Shown: positions 1 to 11,665, numbered from the stretch's first letter. The stretch is DNA of 64,000 nt from Climacium dendroides (GCA_950106755.1 OX467082.1:28520001-28584000); one strand, 5' to 3'. Translations and numbers: made by a program. The notes: generated by a model not told the origin, from the sequence alone.

Positions 1-593
1 TATAAGTGGCGTAGAAAGGAGAGAACCCTGTTGTAGAGTGACTTGCGTTGTTGTACGCAAATTCCGCTATCGGGAGGAGATCAGCCCAATCATCTTGCCG
101 GGTTGTAGTGAAAGTTTGAAGAAATTGCTCAAGCACTTGGTTTACCCTTTCGGTTTGCCCGTCCGCCTGAGGATGAAAAGTTGTGGTTAGAGATGGCCGA
201 ATCCTATGGAGTTCGCAAAGTCTTCTCATGAACTTAGAGACAAAAACTAGCCCACAATCCGAGATTACCTCCTCCGGTGTGCCATGATGCTTCCAAATAT
301 TATGTACATATAATGAAGCGGTCTCGTTGGAGGTAACCGTTTCCTTTCTAGGAATAAAGTGGCCTAGTTTCGTGTTTTTATCGACCACCACCAAGATAGT
401 CATGTCCATTGCTATTTGGTAATTTCTATGAAATTGGTAGAAATTCTTTTCCACGGTGCATAACCGGCCAGAATAGGTTGCATTAGTCCATATCTAGGAT
501 GGTGAGTTGATTTCGACCATTGACACAAGTCACGTCCCTCAACGTACCGGTGAACATAACAGCGTAATGTGGGGCAATAAAAAATTTGGCTAA
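1..593 (-). pseudogene. integrase catalytic core of the Ty3/gypsy element (partial)
   Basis: Minus-strand translation gives the second half of the HHCC domain (C..CQWSKSTHH, about 480-560), then the catalytic core: VVVDKNTKLGHFIP, HGTPEEVISDCGLVF with the second catalytic Asp, and HPQADGQTERVNQ with the Glu. The first catalytic Asp position reads Asn (TNFI), and a frameshift with a stop lies at about 400-430. The reading runs off the left edge within the core (AEFAYNN..HSTTGFSPF). This stretch is too broken to appear as a long ORF. Confidence 0.82.
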
Positions 594-1392
594 GGGTGAG
601 TGCAAGAAAGACTAGTCTTTTTTTGCGTCACACTTCGAATGATAGAGTTGTCATTGGCCACAACTTTTGGAGGTTCAAGAAAATGAAGTTGAAATTTTTT
701 TGGGAGGTGGAGAACTCCATAGCCACGAGAGTCCATATTTTCTAAGAATTAAAAAAAATAAAATTCTAATTAATTTCTAATTTAGCTAATTTGTCACACT
801 TTGTAGTTTAGGGTTTTTTAGTATTGGGGAGTATTCAATTTTGATCATTTTGAGCTGAAATTTTTATGGGTTCTTCCTATAATGTATTTGCATGATCCTA
901 CCAAAGGATTTTAAAGAAAAATCAATTTCAAGTGCGTCACGAGTGCTCGAATAAAGGTCACTTGCGCGCGCCATTTTGAACAATATAGATGATTTTTTTG
1001 GGGGGGGCCGGGTGAAATGTAATGAGGACAAAGTCTATCAAAATGGCCATTTTTATTTTTAAAAATAATGGTTATCTTTTTTTTCTAAAAATTTAAAAGT
1101 GGACTTCACTATTTTCAGTGAGAAACTAGGACCCCAAGCTACAACAATACTGTAAGACAACATCTAGTATTTGGTAATACTCCTATAGCTACCCACCTTC
1201 ATCAAGTTCTGCCCAAGTATATAGTAGCTAGACACTTGTCAATTGTAACCTCAATTTGCAGTTTTATCAACGGTCCATGTAATGCTTTCCAATTCTGCAG
1301 TACAGTACTGTAGTATTCATAGTATTGAGTCGCTGGAACTAGGTACTAAATAAAACACTACGAAAACTGGTGAGTCTTTCTTGCACTCACCC
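594..1392. mobile_element. 799-bp TIR element (MITE-like) inside the integrase
   Basis: The ends are perfect 20-bp inverted repeats, GGGTGAGTGCAAGAAAGACT at 594-613 and its complement at 1373-1392. Each is followed outward by CTAA (590-593 and 1393-1396), a probable target duplication. Removing the element plus one CTAA rejoins the integrase reading frame exactly. No transposase frame is inside; the interior is AT-rich with a G-run near 1000. The superfamily is uncertain. A 3-bp TAA duplication with G-rich ends would suggest PIF/Harbinger, but then the two ends would differ by one G. Confidence 0.85.
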
Positions 1393-2144
1393 CTAACCAA
1401 ATCCAAAGTTTTAGCTCTCTTTTGGTATCCCGCGGCTGGTGCATCATGTCGAGATCGCAAAATTTGCCGCTTGAATTTTTCATCATCTGGTACGTATATC
1501 AAATCCTTAATGCGAAGGATTCCATCATCCAAAGTATATCCTTGGAGTCATCGGCGAATATCCCGAGGTGATTGCTTGGAGTTGTCTTTGAAAAATGACA
1601 GTAGTGGTTGTAGTGTGGCATCCTCTTGCAGCGCTGCCTTAAGGCGTTTTATAATTTGCGCATCTGCCCATATTGGTTTATGAGACTCAAGTGCAGCCAA
1701 TCGCAGTAAGGGTCGGTTCTCTTTATTTTGTCCCTCGGTGACATCCACTTGTCTAGAAAGAGTGTCTTCCCTTCCATTTAGCGAGCCTGACCGGTGGTGA
1801 ATTTCAAAATTAAAAGTGGACAGGAATTCAGACCATCGAGCTTGGCATCGGTTTAACTGTTTTGTAGTAAGAAAATACTCCAAATTTTTGTGGTATGAGA
1901 ATACCCGAGTTTGATGCGGTGATCCTTCCAAATATACCCGCCAGTCTTGAAACGCCAAAATTATACTTAAGAGCTCCTTGTTATAGATATCATAGTTATG
2001 TTCTGCTGGAGACATCTTTGAACTACGGAACGCACAAGGGTGGAGATGCCCATCATCCCCGTGCTGCGAAAGAATGGCACCCGTTGCCACATTAGATGCG
2101 TCCGCCTCTACAATGAAGGGTCGTTTGAAATTGGGGTGGAGCAA
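1393..2144 (-). pseudogene. RNase H and first half of the integrase zinc-binding domain
   Basis: The frame 1548-2144 shows the RNase H start (FIVEADASNVATGAILSQ), the glutamate segment (YDIYNKELLSI) and the HHRSGSLNGREDTLSR block with the last Asp. Next in the minus-strand direction, 1393-1532 gives IYVPDDEKFKRQIL and HDAPAAGYQKRAKTLDLV, the front of the integrase HHCC zinc-binding domain (the second His is Tyr here). The domain then stops abruptly at the border of a TIR element (594-1392) and resumes at 593. Confidence 0.85.
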
Positions 2145-2216
2145 TATCGGTGCTTGGAGAAATCTTGATCGAAGTTCTGTAAAAGCTCGGTCCGCTTCTA
2201 TGGGCCATTCAAATTT

Positions 2217-3211
2217 TTATTCCTTCTTTATCAACATGGTAAGGGGAACTGCAATCCTAGAATAGTCACATATAAAATGCCGATAAAAATTGGCAAAGCC
2301 AAGGAATGCTTGCATTTCCTTCACAGTTTTTGGTGTGGGCCAATCTTTGATGGTTTGAACCTTGTCATGGCACATTTCCAACCCTTTAGAAGACACCACC
2401 ATTCCTAAAAACTCAACGGATTGACAATGAAACTAACACTTTGATTCCTTGGCATAAAGCCCATGTTTCTCCAATCGTTGAAGAACTTCCCGCACCACTC
2501 GTACATGTTCTTCCAGATCTTTTGAAAAAATGAGGATGTCGTCCAAATATATTACTACGAAAATGTCCAATAGATCTCCAAAGATCTCCTGCATGTAAGA
2601 TTGAAATTGGGCAGGTGCATTGGTTAATCCAAAAGGCATCACTAAATACTCGAACAACCCATACCGTGTTTTGAATGCCGTTTTGAACTCATGCTCCAAT
2701 GCCATACGCACTCGGTGGTATGCCTGTCTTATATCCAACTTGGTGAAAATCTTTGCCCCCACCAACCGGTCTGTGAGCTCCGGAATAAGGGGTAACAGGT
2801 AGCGATTTCGGATTGTGACTTTATTCAAATTCCGATAATCCACGCAAACTCTGATGGAACCATCTTTCTTCTTGGCAAATACAATTGGTGCCAATATCGG
2901 GATTTGGATCGTCGAATCCATCCTTTACCCAGATCTTCATCTAGATACTTGCGAAGCTCTTCTAATTCCGCCGGTGACATAGATCGGAGATTGATATTCC
3001 GTGCCTCCTGACCTTCCTTGAATTCAATCTTCATATCCTCCACGCCATGATTTGGCAATTCATTTGATGCCTGCTCACTAAAAGCTCCCCTCAAGTTGCG
3101 GTATTCCTCTAGAATAGAAGAGTTCTTTGTACTTGAAGGAGTCACCTTAGAAATATCAAGCGCATAAATCTCTGCATCTTTCGCCGAAAGACGAAAAGAG
3201 GCCGCTGACAC
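2217..3211 (-). pseudogene. reverse transcriptase of the Ty3/gypsy element
   Basis: The segment 2433-2921 holds the core RT blocks in order: [30 protein letters not shown] (first catalytic Asp), [16 protein letters not shown] and [10 protein letters not shown], which is the YxDD active site. The preceding frame 2825-3211 is the N-terminal RT linker (SMSPAELEELRKYLDEDL). The following frame 2217-2402 has [14 protein letters not shown], the thumb/connection motif. At least two frameshifts separate these pieces. By family the enzyme would copy the element RNA into DNA. Confidence 0.92.
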
Positions 3212-3584
3212 AAATGAGTGCGTAGGGGCGATTAACTTCCTTGTAACGGGGCCTTTTCTGTTTCCTTTTCCTGTTTTTTATTTTTATTTTTATTTTTGTT
3301 TCCTCCGCTAATCTTGTTTTCCATTTTTTCTTTATGAACTTCGCTTGCTAAAATCTAAGGCACTCGTAGTGATCCCACCATCCGTTCACCGTCGCCAAGC
3401 ATCATTTCCAATTCCGGAATGGAGGCTCATCATTTCCAGCATTGTACAATTCTCTCGACAATAAGTTGAGTTGAACATTACACTCCTTTGTGACCAACAA
3501 ATAGTTGGGTCGTGACGAATCAACCAAAGGATGCCCAAAATACATGGGTATCTTCCCGTGTTAGTGATATCCGCCACCAACTTC

Positions 3585-3932
3585 TCACGATGACTTCCAA
3601 TTCACCGCCTCGTGTGTAATAAGTCCGGAATTGATCATTCGGCCATCGATTACCCGGACTTCTCTTGGTGCTCCCTTGAGTTGTAGGATTGCATTACACT
3701 CCTCTGCAAACCTAGGATGCATGAAGATTCCTGTGGCTCCTGAGTCCACTAGGGTGGAGGCCGCCATGGAGTTAATTGTGGCATCCAACGTTACATGGGC
3801 CTCCGGGTCCAAGGTGGCCCGTAGAGACAATGGACTCGATACACTTTCCGGATCTTTGTGGATCACTAGAGATTCCATCCATTGCAAACCTTGCTCATGA
3901 TCAAAACCATCATCCCCTCGTTTTGTGATCAT
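3585..3932 (-). pseudogene. retropepsin-like aspartic protease of the Ty3/gypsy element
   Basis: This frame contains the protease active-site motif LVDSGATGIFMHP, where the aspartate of DSGA is the catalytic residue of retroviral-type proteases that act as dimers. Its family role is to cut the Gag-Pol polyprotein. The frame is followed by stops at about 3585 and picks up again in another frame at 3386-3580, where ILGILWLIRHDPTI resembles the usual ILGMPWL.KHNP segment behind the protease. It is therefore frame-shifted. Confidence 0.85.
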
Positions 3933-4082
3933 GCTTTGCTTCGGGATTGTAGCCGCTGTCGTCTAGACGATGCCCGGGTACTGAATCCTCCCACTCAGTC
4001 CCGGGCTTCCTCTTTTCTCGAGGCCGTTTCTTCCATCTCCATAGTGGCTAAAATTGATAGTGGTCTAGTCAGAGGGATCTGT

Positions 4083-4931
4083 GGGGCACTTAGCTCTGAT
4101 ATGTCCTAGTCCGCCGCAACCCCAACATCGTCCCTAGCGTTGATACTCGAGTTGTTCCGCTACCGTTTTTGCCAAAGCTTGTGTGGCTTGAGTCGCACCA
4201 AACTCCATAGGCACCGGTCCCGAATTTGCTTGAGACCTCACACTTGGATCTCGGAAAGGAGCGGTTGAAATTCTAACATTTAGGGAATTGGATTGTACCC
4301 GCCGATTTTGCTGTCGGCCCCATAGCCTCTCGTCAATCCGTGACGCCATTGCCATCCAATCCTGAAGTCCTTGTGGTTGAGTCTCTGCGGCGGCTACAGA
4401 ATCCAAGATCTCATTTGTGAGCCCTCCTCGAAACTGAGCCACCAAGCTAGCTTCATTCCATTTGACTTGAGTGGCATATTCGTTAAATGTAGAAATATAT
4501 GATGCCGCCAAACCGGTTTGCCTAAGCCAGCCTAAACGGTCTTCTGCATTACCTTGCCTATCCAAGTCACCCTAAACCCCAATAATGGATTTCCAGAAAG
4601 CATCATAGTCCGTCAACAACTCATGTTCACGTCCTTCATCAAGGGTTTGCAAAAGTGGCATTGCCCAATTTTGTGTAGCCCCTGTCATGTATGAAAGAGC
4701 ATAGGTGACTTTATCAGCATCAGAACTATAAGTGCGTGGCTTACCTCGGAATACCAAACGCAATTGTGCAAGCCACCGGTACACCTTGTTACTCTTCTTT
4801 CTAGAAAACTTGTCTGGTTCCGCCACTTTTGATTCCTTGATGTGAAATCCATCACCTCGAGGCTCTTCCATCCTTCTTGGTGCTCGCCCTTCCTCCCCGG
4901 ATGTAGATGACGCTACCAGTCCTGACCCCAA
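4083..4931 (-). pseudogene. gag (capsid-nucleocapsid) of the Ty3/gypsy element
   Basis: Two open stretches (4572-4931 and 4134-4565) form one gag broken by an in-frame stop near 4572. The first contains the typical capsid segment with KVYRWLAQLRLVF and TGATQNWAMPLL; the second has DLDRQGNAEDRL and a Q/R-rich tail. Just after it, at about 4083-4130, comes a CX2CX4HX4C zinc knuckle (CWGC..GH...KC), again across a stop. This matches Ty3/gypsy gag with an RNA-binding nucleocapsid tail. The start codon is unclear; ORF-like sequence continues upstream to about 5080 without a good start. Confidence 0.85.
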
Positions 4932-5199
4932 CGTCGTACGCCTGAAAGTTCTTGCACCAAGTGGGGAATCGCCACTTGGAACACATTTTGAATTTGTTGT
5001 TGAATGAATGAGGCCAACTCCGACCCCACCCCTTCCAGCATTGTAAGCCCTCGCGGATCTCCGACTACGTGCTCACGATTCATAGTAGCTTAACCTAACT
5101 TCACAACATGACTTCTCCAACCTTCTTCACCCACCACAATCTTGCCATTGTAGACAAGCATTGTTATCTTTCCTCCCTAACTGCCACCAATTAATTGGC

Positions 5200-5765
5200 C
5201 ATTATCCTATCTATCAACCACGGTGAATGCATCAGAACCTTAAAATCACCTCCTCAATAGAACTAACAAACAACACAAAATTGCATTGAAGCGTTGAGTA
5301 GAACATGCAAAATTTTGGAAAAAGAAACCCGTACAAATAGTTTGCTACTCCTACTACCATAGAAAATTTGCAAGAGCTCTCGAGCCTATTTACTTCACAA
5401 TAACTTTCCGAAAGGCAACATCCCACATTTGTTAGAACCAAATACATCTCTACTTGGTTGCCTCCTCATCTAAATGTGGACTCTCAAGGACTTGACATTA
5501 TATTACGATACAAAATCAAGAGTCGACATTCCTTTCATACTTTGAGGTCATAACCTAATATAGAAACAAACACTAAGAGACGCAAACGTGACATTGAAAG
5601 TATTCCATTGTATTAAGCAAAATGTCAAGTGAGGAACAAACCTCCTCACATGGTTTAAGAAGGAAGGAAAAAGAGTAACCAACCTCCAACCAACGTAACT
5701 GTCATTATGAACTAGTTCGTAACATGCAGCCAATCATAATGTGCCACAACTACATTGGAGATTGG
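5200..5765. other. non-coding; probable 5' LTR region of the Ty3/gypsy element
   Basis: By position this should include the 5' LTR of the minus-strand retrotransposon. I see no long ORF with a recognisable product and could not find matching LTR ends, since the partner LTR is outside the window. Confidence 0.35.
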
Positions 5766-5918
5766 CATGGTTGTCATACTAGACAAGTTATTATTCATTT
5801 TTCGTCCTATAGGACGAGTTACTATTCATCAAATGTACTTGAGAGGTACATTTGATGAATAGTAACTCGTCCTACAGGACAAGAAATGAATAGTAACTTG
5901 TCCACTATGACAACCATG
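5766..5918. repeat. 153-bp near-perfect hairpin (foldback element)
   Basis: Two arms of 73 bases each (5766-5838 and 5846-5918) are reverse complements with only a handful of mismatches around a 7-base loop (TTGAGAG). The arms begin CATGGTTGTCATA and end CAAATGTAC. This is the form of a small foldback MITE; RNA from it would fold into a long duplex. I found no clear target duplication. Confidence 0.9.
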
Positions 5919-7750
5919 GAGAAGGTGCCATAACTAAAGTTCTGCTTTCTCCTGCTAATTGGAAAGAGTGTAGTCTATATGATAGGAATGCGTCCTTGGT
6001 CGGGAATGGATCGGCTCCCTTAATTCTTGAATGATTAGAGTTGGAAGACTCTAAACAATGGCTATTGGCAAAGTGCACTTTCTCGCTCCCAAAATTCATT
6101 GTAATTTCAATTTTAAGAATGAAATTCTGAAAATTTTGCTATCTCCATATTTCCTATCTCCCTACATGGGAAAAAATTTCACCACCTCATATCGCACACG
6201 GTTTACTCCAAAATTGCTTAAATGATTGATTGTTGGTGCCTTAACTTGTGGAAGTCCTCAATCCTTTTATTAATGTTCATACTATTGGGATGTAGGGCAA
6301 AAGCACAAAATTATGCAAACAAATAGTAATCAATTGGTGGAAATTTGTTGTAGTGTCAAACTTTCAATTTATTCATATATATTGTATTGTATCAAAAATC
6401 ATTGGCCAATTCAGAGGCATTAAAGGGTTAACTCCTGAATGATCCAAAGAGGTTGTATAGGAGTGGGCTTTTACTATAGCCTTCTTCTTCAAAGCATCTC
6501 CAATGAGATTTTTTTGGTTTTTAGACAAATGGTTTTGTGGCCTTTCCTTCAAGAAGATTCTAAATTTCATAGCTCCTTCATTTGGAAGTTGAATTGAAAA
6601 AGGCCAATTTCGAGTATGTAATTTTTGTATGCAATTTTTATATATGTTGACTTTGCATGATGGATGAAATGAGTTTTTGGAAACATTGTGGCAAGAGTGT
6701 GCAAGGCCATCATTATAGTTTGGTATTTTTTAACACATTGGCTTGAAGCTACCCATTTCTTTTGAGGAAATTGGTCATTTAAACCCCCAAAGGCTCAACA
6801 AAGCCATTTTTTTGTGAAAAGACATTCAAAAGTGCCTCTATTGTTGCATTCATCAAAATTTTCAACAAAACATTTTTCTTAAGAATCTAACTATAGGATC
6901 TTGTAGAAGACCTGTAGAAAAAGAAGTAGTAAACATTTCATGACATTTGACTGCACAGATTGAAAGATGTTTAATGATTTGAAGGGAATTTTTTTCCCAC
7001 TATACCCGACAATTTCAAATGTCTTTGATCATTGATTGTGGCAAATTTTTGTATTAAAAATTTTGAAGTTAAAAATCTATCATACTCAACATGATGTTAA
7101 TCATGTCTTTAAAAAATTTCAAGTCAAAAAAAGATGTGGTGCACATCTAAAAAAATCTTGCAATACAGCAATGTCCAAGAGACTACAATTCATAACACAA
7201 TTTTTTGAGCACATTTTCCACCACATAATTTTGAAACTTGGAAATCTAAATAGTGGATTGAAAGATATACTAATGTTTTACAAGTTCAAAATTTCTTTTT
7301 GTAAAAAAACAAATCCTCTACTTCCTATATAATTTAGAATTAAGGTGGTACATACTTCCTATGTGAATAATACATAGGCAAAGGCTTTGGGCAACCTTTG
7401 CCGGAGAATGGTTTTACTTGTGTTCACAGTTAATTCCCAACTTATTCCCTCTATTGGGAACTTTAAACTTGACCTGTTTTATCCACCTTCCTTTAGGGCT
7501 TCCACATGGTGTCCATGCCAAGAAATGGGCCTAAGTGAGGTATGTTATGTGATGTAATTTTGTTGCTTGGATATTAAACTATAAGAAATTTAAATTTAAA
7601 TTCATTGAGAATAATTTTGCATGGCTTTAGAAGCATTTTTAATTTATTTTTAATTTTTAATAGAGAAGCAAAGCTTTTTATATACACATGGGGTAGTAGA
7701 AGGTAGAAAAACTCATATGAGATATATAAATTAGAATAAGCAGGAGCTCA
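5919..7750. other. AT-rich intergenic DNA, no gene seen
   Basis: Only short chance ORFs. Around 6720-6900 the text (CCCCCAAAGG, then GCCATTTTTT.., then an A/T-rich run to TAGGATCTTGTAGAAGACC) resembles 22040-22210, so part of it belongs to a dispersed repeat. Confidence 0.5.
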
Positions 7751-7754
7751 AACA

Positions 7755-8180
7755 CTCATAGTTAAGCCAAAAGTGGAAATTATGTTTGAAATAGAATTTC
7801 AGACCTCATTTAGGCATTGTAGAATAACCTTTTACAAAAACTATGAACAAGAAATGTTGGTAAATCAAGCTAAATTTTATTTCTAAAAAATCGATTTGAG
7901 ATTTGGAGCCTCCAATCAAAAGTTATAAACAAATTTTACATTAACCCCAAGGGTTGGAAGGGGATTTCTTTTTTACATTTTCAAACATCTTTTTTGAATT
8001 TTGTCTATAACTTTTGATTGGAGTATCTAAATCTCAAACGGATTTTTGAAGATGACAGTTCTCTTGATTTTCTACATTAAATTAGTTCCAAAAATTTGAG
8101 AAAAGTTATTCCACTATGCCTAAATGGGGTCTTAAATTATACTTCAAACAAAATTTCTAAGTTTTGACTATGAGAGGTCA
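7755..8180. repeat. imperfect foldback repeat, about 425 bp
   Basis: The left half (CTCATAGTTAAGCC.., CCTCATTTAGGCATTGTAG.., CCTCCAATCAAAAGTTATA) reappears as a diverged reverse complement in the right half (..TATAACTTTTGATTGGAGTA.., CACTATGCCTAAATGGGG.., TTTTGACTATGAG). This is a terminal-inverted-repeat or foldback element too old to show a target duplication. A relative lies at 10389-10695. Confidence 0.7.
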
Positions 8181-9305
8181 AGCTTTCATCCTCAAATTAT
8201 CCCATACCCTTTGACAATTCATGATGGACAATGGATTTCATTATAAAAACAACCTCTCTATCCTAGACCCCCATCAAATGCTAATGAAGCAAATCCTACT
8301 TTCTACCAATGAGTTTTTCACTGATGGCAAATTTGTCAAATGACATGGATATTTTTTGTGTATTTGTAGATTTAATTCTTGAATTCTAGAATTTTTTCCA
8401 TTTGACCATAGTATGAAATTTCATAGGCTTTGGCATGTGGGGGGAGGTAGCCAATGGTCCTAGACTTTACCTATTGCCTACTCTAGTGCATGTACATTTG
8501 TCCTTGACCTTAGTCAACCAAATATTGGCAACCCAAGCTACCCCTTAAGTTGGAATTTGCCTAAAATCTCTTATAACTTCTTCACCCAGCATTGGATTGA
8601 AGTAAATATTATATAATCACAAAGCTCTTGCAAAACTACATGTCCTCAAAAACTTTCAAAAAAATTAATCAAAAATTCAACTCATAAGAACCTACTTGGC
8701 CTTTAGTTGTTAATTGCCTAAAAAAACAACCTTGAACATTTCTATATTAAAAAGATCTATAATAGACAATACATGGTTTTGAAATTGATACGTGATGGCC
8801 ACTAAATAGACTATCAATGGTGTGAGAGTGTAATAAAATTTGTTAGATGTTGGTTCATACTTTACCAATGGATGGAATAAGCTTTAAGGTAGGTGGCTGG
8901 AATTCCAACCCTCTTCTTTAGACCGTCCCCTAGTTGGCTTTAAAATGGACCTTAAGAGGTTGGTAAATGGGTAGTCAATGTTCCTTTGATGATGAAAGAG
9001 CGGTTTATCATTTACCAATTATTTGTTCATACTTTGATAGGGGACGTAATTAGAGCCAATGTGGGTCCATTTCTGAAAACATGTATGTGCATTCAAAAAA
9101 AACTTTTTCACTCAAACTTTGAATGTTAATATCTTTTAAACCGTATGGTCAAACTTCATGAAATTTTTACCATATGATCTCATACAAATAAAGTGCAAGA
9201 TCCTATAGTTTGTTTGTTTTTTAACTATTTTTTTTGTTGCCTTGGATGAATTGAGCAAAAATGGTAGTTTTAAATGATTTTTGACAAAAATTAAGCCTTA
9301 GCACT
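8181..9305. other. AT-rich intergenic DNA, no gene seen
   Basis: No supported coding sequence. Near 9130-9170 a run with GGTCAAACTTCATGAAATTT resembles sequence near 37630 and 49740, again a diffuse repeat family. Confidence 0.5.
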
Positions 9306-10045
9306 TTAGGAGTTAAGTTTAGTACAGATTGCATTTAGGAACCTTGTCTATACTTTTGCATGCTACAGTGCTTGTTTTCAGACCACATGTGTGTGGGTTT
9401 TGCAAGGCCTAGGGATCATAAATAGGTACCTATGGCAGAATTCTTTGGAAATTCATAAGTAATTCATAAATGCTCTGAAAAATATGAAATCACTTGGGTT
9501 AGGTTCCAAATCAATTTTTCTTCAAGTGAAAAATAAAGACAAATAATTTCACGCATGTAAAGACCATCAAAAAGGCCGACCAGCCCGTAAAGGGTCGCTT
9601 CATGAGCCCACTACCTTAGAGTGGGTCTATTTTGAACTAAGTGGACACTTGACACTTGTCCACTAAATTTTTCAAAATAAGAATTGTCCTTCTTACGGAT
9701 GTTAATAAAAGGATTTAGAGTCCATATAAGTTTAGTAATGGTTGCATTTTGGAACCTTGTGTATTACTTTTTGCATGCCACAATGTTTATTTTTGGTAAA
9801 GTCATATATTTTTCTAGCCTACGTGTGTGGGTTTTGCAAGGCTTACAATAAAAAATAGGTGCCTACGACAAAATTCTTTGGAAATTCATGAGTAATTCAT
9901 AAATGCTATGAAAGATATGAAACCACTTGTGTTAGATTTTGCATCAATTTTTCTTTAAGTGGAGAATAAGAAAAAATACTTTTGTGCATATAGAATCCAT
10001 CAAAAAGGTTGACTAGCCTTTAAAGGGTCAGTAATGAATACACTA
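9305..10045 (+). repeat. direct duplication of an about 310-bp segment
   Basis: The block at about 9315-9615 recurs at about 9725-10035. Shared landmarks in the same order are AAGTTTAGTA, GGAACCTTGT, GTGTGTGGGTTTTGCAAGGC, ATTCTTTGGAAATTCAT, AGTAATTCATAAATGCT and CATCAAAAAGG, ending in an AAAGGGTC segment. The copies have diverged by point changes and small indels. No protein is encoded. Confidence 0.75.
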
Positions 10046-10388
10046 TTTTACTTTCAAAATGTTCTAAAACTGTCAAGAGCTTGAGTAATTTGTTTTCTCA
10101 TTTTTTTCCTTTAAATATTATAGAATTTAACCATATGGTCTTCTATTTCACATTGAGAGTGAGCACTCAAACAAATTCAAATTATTTGACTATAGAATTT
10201 AGTCAATATTTGAGTTTATTAAGTCAATGGAAAAATAGGGCAGTGCACTTTGAAGGAGCATAATTTAAATGGACATCTTTCAAGTTAAAAAATACTTTTA
10301 AATGATCAAAATATGTATTTCATGTAGGGTATTGTACAATGTAGTTTTTTTTATTTAACTTTAGTATTCTACAATTACTCATTTTTTT

Positions 10389-10695
10389 GTCAATTTAGTA
10401 GACTTTAGGGGCGATTTGGGCATAGTAAATTAACTTCTTTTTTTAAAATTTAAAACTAGAAAGTGGTGGTAAATGAAACTAAATTTCATGTCTAAAAATT
10501 TGTTTGTGGTTTTGAGTCTCCAATTAGAAGTTATGGACTAAATTTGTGGTTTTGAGTCTCCAATCAGAAGTTATGGACTAAGTTTTGAGTTTTGAGTCTC
10601 CAATTAGAAGTTTTTGGCATGAAAGCTAGCTTCATTTACCAACTTTTTTTAGTTCAAAGTTTCTTCAAAAAAGTTGATTTAGTATGCCTAAATGG
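10389..10695. repeat. second copy of the 7755-type foldback, with 40-bp tandem repeats
   Basis: The outer arms (GGGCGATTTGGGCATAGTAA and, inverted, TTTAGTATGCCTAAATGGC) match the arms of the 7755-8180 element. Inside, a 40-bp unit containing TTTTGAGTCTCCAATTAGAA occurs nearly three times (about 10500-10615), giving a local expansion of one arm. Confidence 0.65.
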
Positions 10696-10899
10696 CTTCC
10701 AAAGTCTGTTGAAATAACAAAGTACTTGAAAAACAATGAAGAAATTGAATATATAAACTATTCTCAATACTGACATGTAAGCTTGGGTGGAGTGCATTAG
10801 TTAGACCACTCAGTTTCCATCGATGTGTTCCTGGGTTTGAACCTTAGTGTCTACATGGTTGTCCGGTTGGCTTGCCCTTATGGCCAATTTGACTGGTGA

Positions 10900-11665
10900 G
10901 CTCATTGACTTGGTAGGAAGAAGAAGCAAAACCTAAAAAACAAAAAATAAGAAAGAGAAGGAAGAAAGAAAAAGAAACAAGAAGAAACAAAACCTAAGAA
11001 ACAACAAGAAACAAAACTTAAGAAGCAACAAAAACAAAAAAGATGGAACAAAAAAGAAAGAAGAAAAAGCAAAAGCTAAGTAGGAAGAAGAAGCAAAATC
11101 TAAGAAGCAAGAAGAAGGAAGAAGAAGCAAGAAGAAGGAAGAAGAAGCAAAAAGAAACAAAACCTAAGAAGCAACAAAAACAAAAAAGAAAGAAGAAGGG
11201 GCAAAAAGAGGAGTGGCTACAAAAAGTGGTGGCTAAGGTTTCAAAACCCTATTTTGTGGCGGCTAGGGTTTCAAACCCCTAAATTAGTGGCAACTTCAAA
11301 AAATATGACTACAAAAAATCCTACGTGGAAAAATATGACTAGGTATTTTCTAAACATATTCCCTACCCAAATTGTTTTGGGGCTGCCCGAAAAAAAAATC
11401 TTACTATTATAGAGATGCGACTGCAAAATATGACTAAATGACTAAAGAAAAAATATGACTGGTTGTTCCCTAAATATGTTCCCTACTGTTCTCTATGAAG
11501 TATTTTGGTGTTCTCAATGGCCATATATTACACGGCCATGATGTATAAGGCTAAAATATGACTCGCAGTCATATTTTTTTTACCTTCAAAAATATGATTA
11601 CAAGCAATCGTCAGTCATCCTCAGTCATAATTTTGCAGTCATAAAACATTGTCATTATTGTAGTG
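10900..11665 (+). mobile_element. truncated CACTA-type element, sister of the one at 58765-60814
   Basis: It shares three successive parts with the 58765-60814 element. First an A-rich, roughly 20-bp degenerate repeat (AAGAAACAAAACCTAAGAAGC.. type, 10915-11200). Then GGCTAGGGTTTCAAA..CCTA blocks (11230-11280). Then a right end with ATATGACT motifs, CAGTCATCCTCAGTCATAAT and a terminus reading TTGTAGTG at 11665. The left CACTA end and the palindrome array are missing, so it is a 5'-deleted copy. The lysine-rich ORF on the plus strand and the Phe/Leu/Ser-rich ORF on the minus strand here come from the low-complexity repeat and are not genes. Confidence 0.7.

Larger units (their letters stand above)
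1..5190 (-). mobile_element. Ty3/gypsy LTR retrotransposon, decayed, truncated by window edge
   Basis: Read on the minus strand the order is gag, CCHC knuckle, aspartic protease, reverse transcriptase, RNase H and integrase, which is the Ty3/gypsy order (copia has integrase before RT). Every domain carries stops or frameshifts, so the copy is dead. The integrase C-terminus and 3' LTR lie beyond position 1. The 5' LTR should lie just right of about 5190, but I could not define its borders. A possible primer-binding site is TGGTGGCAG on the minus strand (5181-5189); it ends in the complement of a tRNA CCA tail but I cannot name the tRNA. The RT and gag style suggests a chromovirus; no chromodomain can be seen because that end is missing. 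Confidence 0.9.

Noticed and set aside
1355..1372. CACTACGAAAACT as a CACTA end
   Set aside because: It lies inside the right end of the 594-1392 element and has no partner end or 3-bp duplication.
5181..5189. Primer-binding site of the Ty3/gypsy element
   Set aside because: The TGG start fits, but the tRNA cannot be named and the LTR end next to it is not defined; kept only as a remark.
10933..11282. Phe/Leu/Ser-rich minus-strand ORF and Lys/Gln-rich plus-strand ORF
   Set aside because: Both come from the A-rich degenerate repeat of the truncated CACTA element.
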